Origin: Novispirillum itersonii subsp. itersonii ATCC 12639
Lineage (GTDB): Bacteria > Pseudomonadota > Alphaproteobacteria > Rhodospirillales > Rhodospirillaceae
Reading direction: 5' to 3'
Assembly: GCF_000381985.1 (NCBI RefSeq)
Contig: NZ_KB907337.1
Span: 1-64,000, forward strand
Length of the DNA stretch: 64,000 bases
This document shows positions 25,464-33,638 of the stretch, piece by piece; within the stretch, counting starts at the first letter, position 1, and every line of letters starts with the position of its first letter. The position numbers and the translations under genes are program-made. The notes below the pieces were generated by a model. The model worked only from the letters and a program-made list of their open reading frames with translations, made no database searches and was not told the DNA's origin.

Positions 25464-26009
25464 TTATTTCAGGTTCAGGATGTATTTTTGACTCATGGTC
25501 ATTGATGTGATTTTTTTGATCAAATAATCGGGGCTGTCGCTTTCGGAAATTTCCAGAACGTGCGCTTCCAATGGTTCAATATTTTTGAATTGTTGATGCA
25601 GTGCGGTAATTGCCTGTGGGTCGGTTAGCGTATCGCCACCCCGCCGCTGACAGCGGTCGATAGCCACGCGTAACGGTGGCCGAAGAACTATGTAATGGAC
25701 GGGAACCGTCAGGCTTTCGAACACCGACAGGAACCATGGCCCGATAATCCCGTCGAGAATGACGAAATACCCACCTTTGGCATAGGAGGATGTGGCTCGG
25801 GAAAGCGCATCCATCACCACCCGGTTCTGAGTGTCGGCTTCTGGCAGGTAGGGCGCGATGGCGCCGTTCTTAATGAAATGCCAGAAGTCGTCAGAGTGGA
25901 GATGGACCTTCGCCGACCCCGCCATCTGAGCAAGTGCTGCTGCGATCGTCGTTTTTCCGGACCCCGGTGGCCCGGTTAAAATGAGGACTTCGCCTTTACA
26001 TTTGAGCAT
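25464..26009 (-). CDS. AAA-type P-loop kinase/ATPase
   Basis: 181 aa from ATG 26009, with AAGGA 8 nt upstream. Walker A GPPGSGKTT is at 13-21. A DD pair lies in HLHSDDFWHFI. A possible lid or Walker-B-like strand is GGYFVILDGIIGPW. The fold is like small nucleotide/antibiotic-type kinases (chloramphenicol phosphotransferase-like), with the substrate unknown. Codon use is less GC-rich than the neighbours and it is flanked by AT-rich spacers, suggesting transfer. The longer frame to 26105 lacks an RBS. Confidence 0.75.
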   Translation of the reverse strand: MLKCKGEVLILTGPPGSGKTTIAAALAQMAGSAKVHLHSDDFWHFIKNGAIAPYLPEADTQNRVVMDALSRATSSYAKGGYFVILDGIIGPWFLSVFESLTVPVHYIVLRPPLRVAIDRCQRRGGDTLTDPQAITALHQQFKNIEPLEAHVLEISESDSPDYLIKKITSMTMSQKYILNLK

Positions 26010-26122
26010 GATCAGTTCCTTGATTTCAGAGCGCGTTTTCCGTACTTGCCCTGTTTCGCTAAGCTGGACTTGCCGGGTGAAAGTGAAGAGCCTGATTTGA
26101 TGCAAAGAACATATTGTAAAGG

Positions 26123-26322
26123 CTAAGATATTTTTAGATTGAGTGTGCGTAAGCCTGCGCTTCAGCTTTCATTCCGGTGCGTGGGGATGTCAGCATTGCA
26201 GCGACATACCGATTGCCGCCTCTGGGGACCATCGGGATGTATGATCGCATGCGGTTGGTCCTGAAAGATGTCCGGAGGACAATTTAGGATAGGTCTGTTC
26301 TTTAATTTTCTAAGATATTTTT
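26123..26322. other. AT-rich gap with IS630-end-like sequence and 13-bp direct repeats
   Basis: The 440-nt stretch 26010-26448 has no convincing gene. CTAAGATATTTTT occurs twice (26123-26135 and 26310-26322). After the first copy, AGATTGAGTGTGCGTAAGCC matches, with two differences, the 3' end of the IS630 pseudogene at 13599. On the minus strand it reads AYAHSI-stop, compared with GYTHSI-stop there. It looks like a scar of an IS630-type element. Confidence 0.45.
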
Positions 26323-26448
26323 CGGTCAGGCGAAATCCCTATAATCCTTGCTCCTGTCTGGCCCCCATACCGGCTTGGTCTTTGTCTAAACCGCCGGAAC
26401 CGGCTACAGTCGCCGCCGTTTTGCCCTCTCTCTGCCGGTGTCGCTGTC

Positions 26449-27414
26449 ATGTCTGCCCCTGTTGTTGCCCCTGCTGCCGGGTCGCGTCTGGCCCCGATGG
26501 TTGCCCTGCTGTCGGCGATGGTGTCGATCACCGCCGGGGCGTCGTTTGCCAAAGCGCTGTTTCCGCTGGTCGGCCCGGTCGGCACCACGATGCTGCGGCT
26601 GGGGCTGGCGGCGCTGATTCTTGGCGTGGTGCTGCGGGTGTGGCGCACGCCGCTGACCCGGCGCTCCATCCGCTCCGGCGTGCTGTACGGCCTGTCGATG
26701 GGGTTTATGAACCTGCTGCTGTATATGGCGATCGAGCGGATTCCGCTGGGTATCGCGCTGGCGATTGAATTCACCGGGCCGCTGACGGTGGCGGTGCTGT
26801 CGTCGCGCCGCCGCTCGCATTTCGTCTGGATCGGGCTGGCGCTGGTCGGGCTGGCCCTGCTGCTGCCCAGCGGCAGCAGCCATAACGGGGTGGAAGCCAC
26901 CGGCCTTGACCCCGTCGGCATGCTGATGGCGCTGGGCGCCGGGGTATGCTGGGGGGCCTATATCGTGCTGGGCCAGCGGGCCGGGGCTGATCACGGCGGG
27001 CGGGCCCCGGCGGTGGGGATGATCTGTGCGGCGCTGGCGGTTGCCCCGCTGCTGCTGGTGCTGCCGACCGGGTCCGGGCCGGGGGGAGACCCCCTGTGGC
27101 ATGTGGCGGCGCTGGCTGTGGCGGTGGCGGTGCTGTCGTCCGCGGTGCCGTTCACGCTGGAAATGTTTGCCCTGCGGCGGCTGCCCGCCCGCAGCTTCAG
27201 CGTGCTGACCAGCTGCGAACCGGCGGTCGGCGCGGCGATGGGGTTCCTGCTGCTGGGCGAGGCGCTGTCGCTGGTTTCCTGCGCCGGGATCGGGCTGGTG
27301 GTGCTGGCCTCGCTCGGCACCACGTTCGGCGAGCCGACCCCGCCGACCCCGCCGGAGCGCGCCGACCTGCCGGAGGACACGCCGGAGGAAGAACCCCTGC
27401 GGGACGCGGCGTAA
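26449..27414 (+). CDS. EamA-family exporter, RhtA-like
   Basis: 321 aa with ten predicted hydrophobic helices in two EamA halves. Motifs typical of RhtA (threonine/homoserine efflux) include SITAGASFAKALFP, NLLLYMAIERIPLGIALAIEFTGPL and LTSCEPAVGAAMGFLLLGE. The C-terminal tail, rich in Pro and Glu, is unusual. It exports amino acids or related metabolites. The stop is followed at once by 21-bp tandem repeats. Confidence 0.88.
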   Translation: MSAPVVAPAAGSRLAPMVALLSAMVSITAGASFAKALFPLVGPVGTTMLRLGLAALILGVVLRVWRTPLTRRSIRSGVLYGLSMGFMNLLLYMAIERIPLGIALAIEFTGPLTVAVLSSRRRSHFVWIGLALVGLALLLPSGSSHNGVEATGLDPVGMLMALGAGVCWGAYIVLGQRAGADHGGRAPAVGMICAALAVAPLLLVLPTGSGPGGDPLWHVAALAVAVAVLSSAVPFTLEMFALRRLPARSFSVLTSCEPAVGAAMGFLLLGEALSLVSCAGIGLVVLASLGTTFGEPTPPTPPERADLPEDTPEEEPLRDAA

Positions 27415-27498
27415 GCCGGGTTATTCCGCTGCCCAGCCGGGTTATTCTGCTGCCCAGCCAGGTTATTCTGCTGCCCAGCCGAGTTATTCCGCTGCCCA
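27415..27498. repeat. Four 21-bp tandem repeats spanning the end of the PepSY gene
   Basis: Units start at 27415, 27436, 27457 and 27478, each ending CTGCTGCCCA or CCGCTGCCCA. The stop codon of the minus-strand PepSY gene (27484) lies in the last unit. The other three copies each carry a second-frame version of the same C-terminus (the IWAAE-type ending). It is a duplicated gene terminus between convergent genes. Confidence 0.88.
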
Positions 27499-29031
27499 GA
27501 TGGTGCTGAAGCGGCTGCCGTCGCGGGTTTCCAGTGTCACCGTCACCGCGCCGCTGCCTGCGGCGGGCCGCATCTCGCCGCGCAGGCGGTATGGGGTGCC
27601 GCGCAGGGGCACGGCCTTGCCACCGTCGCGCTGCACGGTGACCCGGCGGGCGGTTCTGGCGGCTTCAGGCGACAGGATCACCACCGCGCCGGTGGTGCCG
27701 TCGGGCTCTTCCTCCAGCCACAGGGTGGCGCTGTGGGGCCCCAGCGGCTGCGCGGGCAGGGGCCTGCCGTGCGGCACCGCATCGGCGCGGCCACTGGCAT
27801 AACTGCCGATGGTCAGCAGCGGCACGGCCAGAACCGCCAGCGGCAGAAACCCCGGCAGTCGCCGCCGGAACGCGGTTTTTCCTGATCCGGGTTTTGTGGT
27901 TTTGCCGGGTTTTGTGGTTTTGCCGGGTTTTGTGGTTTTGGCGGTGCGGTGCAGCCAGACGATGCCGCCGCCGATCAGACAGGTGGACAGCATCACGCCG
28001 CCAAGGGTCCAGATGGTTTTGGTCAGCGGCCCGCCGAAATTGCCAAAGTGCAGACTGCCCATGGCGCGGGCGGTGGTCTGCAGCGCGGTCATCTCCTGCG
28101 GGGTGATGGCGGCGGTGATGTCCAGCGTTTGCGGGTGCAGATAAAAGCGGTGGCCGTATTTTCCGGTCAGGGCGGTGCCCCGGTCGCCGAACAGCACCAG
28201 CGCCTGCCCCGGCTGGGTCGGCAGGGTCAGATAGTGCAGCCGGAACCCCGGGGCCACGGCCTGCACCGCCGCCAGAGCGGCATCAACATCGGGCAGGGTC
28301 TCCGGCGCGTCGCGGGTGGCGACCGGCTTGGGGGGCGGAAAGATGCGCACACCATTGCCCGCCAGCACGGCGGCGGTCAGAAACCACAGGCCGGTGATGG
28401 CCATCAGCAGCGCGAACCACAGCCCCCATACCCCGCCGACGCGGTGCAGATCCCCCCAGAACACCCGCGCCCCGGCGGTCAGGCGGATCCGCGGCCTGAC
28501 CAGCGCCGTCCAGAAGCGGCGGTACACAAACAGCCCGGTGACGGTGGCCCCCAGCATCGGCACCGCCAGCGCTGTCACCCCGTACCAGCCGAGGGTGGTG
28601 TAATCACCGGGAAACAGCAGCCAGCCATGCAGGGCCAGCAGGGTGCCGGTAAAGCCGGGGCCAAGGGTGATCCCCTGCACGGCGGCGGTGAAGGGGTTGA
28701 TGAAGGCGCGGGCCTGCGGGGCATCGGGCAGGGCCAGCGTGGCTTCGTACGCCAGATGCAGATCGCGCCGCCCGAGGGCGGTGACAATCCCGTCCGGCGT
28801 TGCCGCTGCCGCCGCCGCGAGAACCGCGTTCAGCGACTGTTCGGCGGCGGGACCGGCGATGGCCTGCGGTGCGGTGGCCAGAACGGCAGGGTCCCACAGG
28901 CCCTGTATTTCAAAGGCGATGGTCAGCACCGTTCCGGTGACGCAGATCAGGGTCAGCAGCAGCCACACCGGCACCGCCAGCCAGCGATGCAGGGTAAACC
29001 ACGGGATACGGCGTTTTGGGGGGTGTGACAT
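27484..29031 (-). CDS. PepSY-domain inner-membrane protein of the iron/heme system
   Basis: 515 aa. An N-terminal helix, LHRWLAVPVWLLLTLICVTGTVLTI, is followed by PepSY regions and three more membrane segments near 145-170, 195-225 and 345-365, the PepSY_TM (iron-regulated membrane protein) layout. These proteins act in reductive release of iron or in electron transfer for TonB-dependent uptake. A cytoplasmic linker has three KTTKPG units encoded by an 18-bp repeat. It is downstream of, and in the same orientation as, the TonB receptor, separated by the 110-bp repeat array. Confidence 0.85.
   Translation of the reverse strand: MSHPPKRRIPWFTLHRWLAVPVWLLLTLICVTGTVLTIAFEIQGLWDPAVLATAPQAIAGPAAEQSLNAVLAAAAAATPDGIVTALGRRDLHLAYEATLALPDAPQARAFINPFTAAVQGITLGPGFTGTLLALHGWLLFPGDYTTLGWYGVTALAVPMLGATVTGLFVYRRFWTALVRPRIRLTAGARVFWGDLHRVGGVWGLWFALLMAITGLWFLTAAVLAGNGVRIFPPPKPVATRDAPETLPDVDAALAAVQAVAPGFRLHYLTLPTQPGQALVLFGDRGTALTGKYGHRFYLHPQTLDITAAITPQEMTALQTTARAMGSLHFGNFGGPLTKTIWTLGGVMLSTCLIGGGIVWLHRTAKTTKPGKTTKPGKTTKPGSGKTAFRRRLPGFLPLAVLAVPLLTIGSYASGRADAVPHGRPLPAQPLGPHSATLWLEEEPDGTTGAVVILSPEAARTARRVTVQRDGGKAVPLRGTPYRLRGEMRPAAGSGAVTVTLETRDGSRFSTIWAAE
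27889..27942. repeat. Three 18-bp repeats encoding KTTKPG in the PepSY protein
   Basis: Units 27889-27906, 27907-27924 and 27925-27942. They are in frame and lengthen a basic linker between a membrane helix and the next domain. Confidence 0.85.
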
Positions 29032-29050
29032 CAGGCCTTACATCTATGGA

Positions 29051-29395
29051 GAGGGACCAAACAAAGGGAAGTCCGGCCCTGCCGGGCTGACTGGGCCATT
29101 GCGGCCCCGTGCCCGCGTGGGCACGTAAGCCAAGCGGGCGGACGCCCGCGCCCGGCGCCTGAGGGACCGAACAAACGGAAGCCCGGCCCTGCCGGGCTGA
29201 CTGGGCCATTGAGGCCCCGTGCCCGCGTGGGCACGTAAGCCAAGGGCGCGGACGCGCCCGCCCGGCGCTTGAGGGACCGAACAAAGGGAAGCCCGGCCCT
29301 GCCGGGCTGACTGGGCCATTGAGGCCCCGTGCCCGCGTGGGCACGTAAGCCAAGCGGGCGGACGCCCGCGCCCGGCGTGTGAGGGACCGAACAAA
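29051..29395. repeat. Three tandem 110-bp hairpin-rich repeats plus partial fourth
   Basis: Units 29051-29160, 29161-29270 and 29271-29380, then GAGGGACCGAACAAA again. Each unit holds several short stems: GCCC-GGCCCTGCCGGGC, GGCC-ATTGA-GGCC, GTGCCC-GCGT-GGGCAC and GCGGGCG-GA-CGCCCGC. Because 110 is not a multiple of 3, all minus-strand frames stay open, giving false ORFs. Related copies occur at 57843-57895 and 60885-61010. It fills the gap between the TonB receptor and PepSY genes. Confidence 0.92.
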
Positions 29396-29432
29396 CAAGG
29401 GACCCAACAAAGAACACCGCGCAGCCGTACCT

Positions 29433-31724
29433 TCAGAACGTCGCGGTGGCGGTCAGCAGGAACGAGCGGCCGGGCTGATACAGCGGGGTGACGGTGCTGA
29501 ATTCCTGCCCATAGGTGGCGCGGTCGGCATAAACGGCGTCAAACAGGTTCAGCACATCGGCCCGCAGGCTGACGTTGCTCAGGCTGCCGGGCAACTGATA
29601 GGCGGCGTAGAGATTGAAGACCTCGTACCCCTTCAGCGGCTGATTGCCGGGGGCGGCCTTGTTGTTGTCGCGCACGATATCGACATCACCGCCGACGGTG
29701 ATCCCGGCATCGCGGAAGACGTGTTCCGCCGCCAGCGAGATCACCTTGCCCATCGGGGTGGCGATGTAGGTGCCGGTGTCGGAATCCGCCGGCTGGCCGT
29801 CGATGGTCACGTCGGTATCGGCATAGGCGATGCGGGCGAAGCCGTTATCCCAGGCGTACCGGACCCCGGCCTCATAGCCCTGCGACAGCACATCGCGGGT
29901 CAGGGTCGAGCTGGCGGCGCTGAACTTGGCGGCGCGCACGTCATCCATTTTGGTCTGGAACACCTGCCAGTCGACGGTAAAGCCGCTGTGGGTCAGCTCC
30001 AGCCCGGCGGTGACGTTGTCAGACTGTACCGCCCGGGGGGCGGTGGCATAGGTCCAGGCCGGGTTCATGATAAAGTTTTCGGCCAGCGGCACGCCGGACC
30101 ACACATGGGCATATCCGGCCTTGGCCTTCAGCAGGCCGGGCACCACGTCCAGCTCGCCGGAGACATTGGGGCTGGCGCCGGACTGTTCCCATTCCTGCCC
30201 GGTGGTGCCGGTAAAGGTCTGCCAGTCGTTGCGCACCCCGAAGGACAGGTGCAGCGGATCAACCGGATTCAGGCGGGCCTGCGCATACAGGCCGGTGTTG
30301 TCGGCTTTTTCCTTCGCCGCCATCGTGCGGTCCTGATACCCGGCGCGATCACGGTAGAAGTCGGTGCCCAGCGTCACGGTGCCGATGGCGAAGGTGAAGG
30401 TGTTTTCCGCCTTACCGTTCAGCGACGTGGTTTCCCCTTCGCCGGTGTAAGAGGTGGAGGAGGTGACAATCGGCAGGGTCACATTGGTGCCGCTGCGGGC
30501 CATCACCACCTTGGGGTTCCACAGGTCGGTCGGGGTGGCGTCGGAATAGGACAGGGTCAGGTTGTCCCGTTCCAGCGTGTACTGGCGTTCTTTCGGCTCC
30601 CACGCCGGGCGGCCGGTGATGTTGCCGATATTGCCACGGTACGGGCGGTTGCTGCTGTCGCGCACCCGCTCAGCGCTGACCTCGACACGGTCGCCGCTGT
30701 CAGCCTGCAGGCCCAGCTTGCCAAGGCCGCTCTGCATGTCTGTGGCGCTGCCGCGCACTTTGTCGCCGTGACCGTCCTTAAACTTGCCGCCTTTGGCGTA
30801 GGTGGCGCTGGCCATCACGTCGGCCCAGTCCTGCCGGGCATAGACACCGGCATTGTTGGTCGAGACATTACCGTTGGTGTTGTAGCTGGTTTTCACCATG
30901 CCGCCGACGCCGTTGGCATCGAGAAAATCGCGGGCATCCTTGGTTTCATAGGCGATGGCCCCGGCCAGTGCCCCCGGCCCGGCGTCGGCAGGGGCAACGC
31001 CGGAATCCACCCGCGCCACCTTCAGGTAGGACGGGTCAATCAGGGTGGTGCCGTTGTGGTGGAACACCTTGTTGTTCTGGCGGCTGCCGTCGATGCTGAC
31101 GGCCAGATTGGTTTCTTCCACGCCGTGGACGTAGACCTTCTCGCTCATCGGGATTGATCCACCGACCCGGACCGCGGTTTCTCCGGCAAAGACGCGGCGG
31201 ACGTCGCCGGGGTTTTTCCGCTCCAGATCCTCGGGGGTGACGGTGGTGCGGCTGGCTTCCGGCCAGCCGCTGTAGCGGTCATGCTGGCCCTGTACCGCCA
31301 GCGGTGACAGGCTGATCGCACCGGGCACCGCCGCCGGGGCCTGCAACAGGGTGATGGTGGCCGGGCCGGTATACTGGAAGGTCAGGCCGCTGCCCGCCAG
31401 CAGGGCCTGCAGCGCCGCATCGGGCGACAGGCTGCCGGACACCGCCGGGGCGGTGCGGTCGCGGGTCAGGTCGGCGGCATACAGCACCTGCAGCCCGCTT
31501 TGTACGCCAAAGGCAGTCAGGCCCGCTGCCAGCGGTCCGGCGGGGATGGAAAAGGCGACGGTGTTTGGCTGGGCCTGGGTCTGGGCCTGCGACGCCTGCG
31601 GCTGTTGGGCCTGCGCCATGACAGGGGCCGACAGGACCAGCGCAATGGCGGTGGCGGCACCGTACCGGCTGCGGGGGCGGATGATATGGCGGGCGGCGGG
31701 GCGGCAATCCGGCGAAACGGGCAC
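29433..31724 (-). CDS. TonB-dependent receptor with STN signalling domain (siderophore or heme uptake)
   Basis: 763 aa from a GTG at 31724 (AAGGAAG upstream). The signal peptide ends near AQA40. The STN domain is at about 55-105 (VAFSIPAGPLAAGLTAFGVQ). The plug is at about 150-265 (VYVHGVEETNLAVSIDG, DAGPGALAGAIAYETKDA), followed by a 22-strand-type barrel ending in aromatic F763. STN receptors pass a signal to an anti-sigma FecR, which is encoded just upstream along with FecI. The ligand is ambiguous: the plug resembles heme/hemoglobin-type receptors as much as ferric-siderophore ones. Confidence 0.9.
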   Translation of the reverse strand: MPVSPDCRPAARHIIRPRSRYGAATAIALVLSAPVMAQAQQPQASQAQTQAQPNTVAFSIPAGPLAAGLTAFGVQSGLQVLYAADLTRDRTAPAVSGSLSPDAALQALLAGSGLTFQYTGPATITLLQAPAAVPGAISLSPLAVQGQHDRYSGWPEASRTTVTPEDLERKNPGDVRRVFAGETAVRVGGSIPMSEKVYVHGVEETNLAVSIDGSRQNNKVFHHNGTTLIDPSYLKVARVDSGVAPADAGPGALAGAIAYETKDARDFLDANGVGGMVKTSYNTNGNVSTNNAGVYARQDWADVMASATYAKGGKFKDGHGDKVRGSATDMQSGLGKLGLQADSGDRVEVSAERVRDSSNRPYRGNIGNITGRPAWEPKERQYTLERDNLTLSYSDATPTDLWNPKVVMARSGTNVTLPIVTSSTSYTGEGETTSLNGKAENTFTFAIGTVTLGTDFYRDRAGYQDRTMAAKEKADNTGLYAQARLNPVDPLHLSFGVRNDWQTFTGTTGQEWEQSGASPNVSGELDVVPGLLKAKAGYAHVWSGVPLAENFIMNPAWTYATAPRAVQSDNVTAGLELTHSGFTVDWQVFQTKMDDVRAAKFSAASSTLTRDVLSQGYEAGVRYAWDNGFARIAYADTDVTIDGQPADSDTGTYIATPMGKVISLAAEHVFRDAGITVGGDVDIVRDNNKAAPGNQPLKGYEVFNLYAAYQLPGSLSNVSLRADVLNLFDAVYADRATYGQEFSTVTPLYQPGRSFLLTATATF

Positions 31725-31756
31725 GGCGGGCTTCCTTGGCTCATGATGATAACGGT

Positions 31757-31773
31757 ACGCATTCGCAATGCGT
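31757..31773. promoter_or_regulatory. 17-bp palindrome upstream of the TonB receptor, candidate iron box
   Basis: ACGCATTCGCAATGCGT has 7-bp arms around CGC, 33 nt upstream of the receptor start. GCATT/AATGC arms recall iron-responsive (Fur-type) sites in alphaproteobacteria. Assignment rests on symmetry and the iron-uptake context. Confidence 0.5.
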
Positions 31774-31840
31774 TGTTGTCATGACGATGCCAGCGGCAAA
31801 GATCCTCACCCCCTGACCGTGATTTTTCTGAAAAAAAGTT

Positions 31841-32836
31841 TTACCCCTGCCGCAGCAGCACCACGCCGCCGGGCAGACGGGTCTCCCGCAGGTGCAGGGT
31901 GGCTGTCAGGGCGGTCAGCACCGCGTCGGGGCTGGCGGTGTCAAACACCCCGCTGACCCGGCGGGCGGCCAGACCGGCCCCCAGCAACAGCACCGTGCCG
32001 GGCCGCCAGCGGTTCAGTTCTGCCACCACATCCTGTAAGGCGACATCCTCAAACACCATATGCCCGCTCTGCCATGCGGTATCCGCCAGCGAGGCCCGGC
32101 CGAGTACGGCGTCGCCCGTCTCGGTCAGCACCAGCCGCTGGCCCTGTGTCACCCGCTGCGGCGGCTGGCCGTCGCGGCGCACGTCCACCGTGCTTTCCTG
32201 CACCGCGATGCTGGCTTCGTGGTGGCGCTGCTCCACGGTATAGGCGGTGCCCAAAGCGCGGGCGGTGACCGGCCCGGCGGTAACGTCAAAGGGCCGGGCC
32301 GGATCGGCGGCGACAACGGCCTGTACCCGGCCCGACTGCAGATCAACATGGCGGCGGTGTTCAGAAAACGTCACCACCACGCGGCTTCCGGCATCCAGCA
32401 TCAGGTGCGATCCGTCGGCCAGATCAACCCGGCGCACCTGCCCGGTGGCGGCGGCATAGCCGACCCCATCCCCCAGCGGCAGCGGGCCGAACGGGCCGGT
32501 CAGCAGCACCGCCGCAACGGCGGTCAGGGCGGTACAGAGCGCCACCCCGGCCAGCCTGCGGGTGCGGGCGCGGGCCTGCTGCCGCTGCGCCGGGCGGGGG
32601 TCGGGCAGGTGGTCAAGGTCGTTCCACAGCCGGCCGAGGCGGTCGTATTCCTGCCGGTTCTCCGGCGTGGCGGCGGCCCAGACGGCAAAGGCGGCATGGT
32701 CATCCCGGGTGGCGTCCCCTGAGTGCAGGCGGACGAACCAGCGCAGGGCCGTTTCGCGGGCATCGGAGACATCTGAAAACTGCGACCGGTCAGACACGGT
32801 GTCTGCCCCCTTTGCTGCGGCATCTGCCGGGGGCAT
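31841..32836 (-). CDS. FecR-family anti-sigma/sigma regulator
   Basis: 331 aa. An N-terminal DUF4880-type helical domain holds the conserved ALRWFVRLHSGDAT and FAVWAAATPENRQEYD. One membrane helix sits at about 95-115 (GVALCTALTAVAAVLLTG). The periplasmic FecR domain (LADGSHLMLDAGSRVVV) and a C-terminal secretin/STN-like region that contacts the receptor follow. It relays occupancy of the TonB receptor to the sigma factor encoded immediately upstream. Confidence 0.9.
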   Translation of the reverse strand: MPPADAAAKGADTVSDRSQFSDVSDARETALRWFVRLHSGDATRDDHAAFAVWAAATPENRQEYDRLGRLWNDLDHLPDPRPAQRQQARARTRRLAGVALCTALTAVAAVLLTGPFGPLPLGDGVGYAAATGQVRRVDLADGSHLMLDAGSRVVVTFSEHRRHVDLQSGRVQAVVAADPARPFDVTAGPVTARALGTAYTVEQRHHEASIAVQESTVDVRRDGQPPQRVTQGQRLVLTETGDAVLGRASLADTAWQSGHMVFEDVALQDVVAELNRWRPGTVLLLGAGLAARRVSGVFDTASPDAVLTALTATLHLRETRLPGGVVLLRQG

Positions 32837-32898
32837 TTTCCCGCCCCCCGTGTATATAGACGATCAAGGCGGCCATCATCCTCACCCTGCCGTGCATT

Positions 32899-33420
32899 TT
32901 AATCGACCAGCCGGTCACGGCAATGGGCGAGGGCGCGGATAATGTGCTTTTCCACCGCGCTGCGCGAGATGCCCAGCCGCCGGGCGATTTCGGCATGGCT
33001 GAGGCCGTCGATTTTGTGCAGCAGAAACACCGCGCGGCAGCGCTCCGGCAGATCGTTGATGGCTGCGTTCAGGCGGGCCAGACGCTGGCGCTGCTCAGCC
33101 ACGGCGTCGGCGCCGGGGTGGTCTGACGGCTGGCCGTCCAGCGCTTCGGCGGGCAGGTGGCGGCGGGCCTCGCGGCTTTCTGCCCGCAGGTGGTCCAGCG
33201 CGATGTTCCCGGCCACGCGGTACAGATAGGCGCGGGGGTTATCCAGATCCGGCACGTTGGTCAGGCTGCTGACCCGCATATAGGTATCCTGCACAACATC
33301 CTGTGCGGCGGCGGGCGAGCCCATCCGCCGGGTCAGGCGGCGGGTCAGGTCGTCGTAATGTCTGATCAGCAGCCCCAGCAGCGATGCGCGGTCTGCCGGG
33401 GCCCGGTCGGAGGCGGCCAT
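32899..33420 (-). CDS. FecI-type ECF sigma factor
   Basis: 173 aa from ATG 33420. Region 2 contains DVVQDTYMRV and PRAYLYRVAGNIALDHLR. Region 4 contains LPERCRAVFLLHKIDGLSHAEIARRLGISRSAVEKHI. It directs transcription of the receptor under iron limitation. Order sigma, FecR, receptor, PepSY protein on the minus strand is the classic surface-signalling arrangement. A TGATAATTATTTGCAATA stretch (33470-33487) upstream is a possible Fur site. Confidence 0.92.
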   Translation of the reverse strand: MAASDRAPADRASLLGLLIRHYDDLTRRLTRRMGSPAAAQDVVQDTYMRVSSLTNVPDLDNPRAYLYRVAGNIALDHLRAESREARRHLPAEALDGQPSDHPGADAVAEQRQRLARLNAAINDLPERCRAVFLLHKIDGLSHAEIARRLGISRSAVEKHIIRALAHCRDRLVD

Positions 33421-33468
33421 CAAACGGACCCTTCGGGACGGTGGCGGAAGGCCCCTCTCTACGGTAAG

Positions 33469-33487
33469 TGATAATTATTTGCAATAA
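33469..33487. promoter_or_regulatory. Possible Fur box upstream of fecI-like gene
   Basis: GTGATAATTATTTGCAATA is AT-rich in a GC-rich context, with a GATAAT half-site typical of Fur boxes. It is 49 nt from the sigma-factor start. Confidence 0.45.
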
Positions 33488-33638
33488 GGCAAAAGGGCGT
33501 TTGTGCGAATGCTCTGATTTTCAACTTTTTCTCACAGGCCCTGTGCCGGAAATTCGTTTCCGTCGCCCACCGCCGGGGGGATAGCATCGGCCTGTTCACC
33601 GCTTTTGACCGCCACAGCGCACGGGGTATCACCGGATC

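Noticed and set aside
29051-29395. CRISPR array
   Set aside because: The repeats are contiguous with no unique spacers and no cas genes are present.
29031-29417. Minus-strand ORFs of 97-166 aa across the tandem repeats, open in three frames
   Set aside because: They arise because the repeat is stop-poor and its 110-bp period rotates the frame; all three frames encode variants of the same string, with no RBS.
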